Positions 5,995-6,369 of a stretch of 6,369 nt of DNA are shown in pieces. The notes beneath the pieces were generated by a model. It was given only the letters and a program-made list of their open reading frames with translations, was not told where the DNA came from and ran no database searches. How positions within the stretch are numbered: position 1 is the stretch's first letter; every line of letters begins with the position of its first letter. Made by a program: the position numbers and the translations under genes. Source of the stretch: Thermoplasmata archaeon (GTDB lineage Archaea; Thermoplasmatota; Thermoplasmata; Lutacidiplasmatales; UBA184). The DNA lies in assembly GCA_030042955.1 (NCBI GenBank), contig JASHYQ010000321.1, positions 1-6,369 on the forward strand. Reading direction: 5' to 3'.

Positions 5995-6369
5995 TTAATT
6001 CGTCGTGCCACCGACGACACCGTTGTTCGGCGAGCGAGGCGGCTTGGGCTTGCGCAGCCGGTGGACCACCACGATCCCGCCAACCACACCGACAACTAGT
6101 GCGATCAGGATGTAGGATGCAGTGAGCTCGAAGCCGAGGAAGGACGAGGATTGGGTGGAGGAGACCGGGTTGATCACCGAGACCGAGGCAGAAAACAGGT
6201 TTGCCACGTAAACGTACCCGTTCGCGCTGTCATACGCCACGGCAAATGGATCGGAGCCGACTTGGACCGACCCCACGACCGTGTCGGTCGACCCGTTGAT
6301 CACCGTCACGTTATTGGAGCCCCAGTTGGCCACGTAGACGTACCCGTTCGCCCCGTCACACGTCACGCC
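5995..6369 (-). CDS. YVTN beta-propeller surface protein, C-terminal end with membrane anchor (5' end outside window)
   Basis: The last 124 residues of a minus-strand gene that enters from the right edge; the true start is outside the window. Two YVTN-type propeller blades are visible 42 residues apart: DGANGYVYVANWGSNNVTVI (residues 5-24) and DSANGYVYVANLFSASVSVI (47-66). These repeats build a beta-propeller typical of archaeal surface-layer-associated proteins, usually for binding or adhesion. After a Ser/Thr-rich spacer, a hydrophobic helix (about 84-103, SYILIALVVGVVGGIVVV) and HRLRKPK form a C-terminal transmembrane anchor with a short basic cytoplasmic tail, so the propeller faces outside. 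The stop TAA is at 5995-5997. The specific ligand cannot be told. It shares orientation with the next membrane-protein gene but is separated by 490 bases, so co-transcription is doubtful. Confidence 0.88.
   Translation of the reverse strand, partial: GVTCDGANGYVYVANWGSNNVTVINGSTDTVVGSVQVGSDPFAVAYDSANGYVYVANLFSASVSVINPVSSTQSSSFLGFELTASYILIALVVGVVGGIVVVHRLRKPKPPRSPNNGVVGGTTN
6203..6369 (-). repeat. Tandem YVTN blade repeats (126-base unit)
   Basis: Near-identical bases recur 126 apart: the block from 6203 (GCCACGTAAACGTACCCGTT on the plus strand) matches the block from 6329 with one change in those 20 bases. The unit equals the 42-residue propeller blade, and the array continues beyond the window. 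High nucleotide identity between blades suggests recent duplication or gene conversion. Confidence 0.7.

Noticed and set aside
5604..6095. 163-codon minus-strand frame overlapping the end of the YVTN gene
   Set aside because: It overlaps the anchored tail of the YVTN protein in another frame, is Arg/Ser-rich, and shows no domain or ribosome site.
1..6369. CRISPR array, insertion sequence or integrase
   Set aside because: No spaced direct repeats, no terminal inverted repeats and no transposase- or recombinase-like protein were seen; the only tandem repeat is the protein-coding YVTN unit.

Overview
The window is archaeal and GC-rich. The strongest evidence is an adjacent gatD-gatE pair, which encodes the archaea-specific Glu-tRNA(Gln) amidotransferase. 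TATA-like boxes at archaeal spacing, and surface proteins with an N-terminal hydrophobic segment or C-terminal membrane anchor, agree with this. A high-GC member of the Thermoplasmatota is my best guess: the partial phosphatase resembles the Thermoplasma phosphoglycolate phosphatase family, and YVTN-propeller surface proteins of this style are common there. That placement is inference.

Left part (1-3419, all minus strand): a tight operon read right to left. gatD (2103-3419) overlaps gatE (232-2106) by four bases (ATGA). Nine bases after gatE comes a HAD-family phosphatase (1-222), cut by the window edge. GatD is the asparaginase-like subunit that releases ammonia from an amide donor. GatE is the tRNA-binding kinase/transamidase subunit that uses the ammonia to turn Glu-tRNA(Gln) into Gln-tRNA(Gln).

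Middle (3420-3776): a short divergent promoter region drives gatD leftward (TATA box near 3463-3469) and a tRNA gene rightward (TATA box near 3503-3510). The tRNA (3553-3660) reads as tRNA-Arg with anticodon GCG. Its D-loop is interrupted by roughly 33-36 extra bases that fold into a GC-rich hairpin, most likely an intron at a non-canonical position. A small hairpin follows it.

Right part (3777-6369, minus strand): two surface-protein genes that look less GC-rich and carry less biased codons than gatDE. The first (3777-5504) has a signal or anchor segment, a Cys-containing ectodomain, one transmembrane helix, a cytoplasmic beta-sandwich domain and a C-terminal winged-helix-like domain. This layout suggests a membrane-bound one-component sensor/regulator. 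The second (5995-6369, cut by the window edge) is the end of a YVTN beta-propeller protein with a C-terminal membrane anchor. The 490 bases between them hold a possible promoter but no convincing gene.
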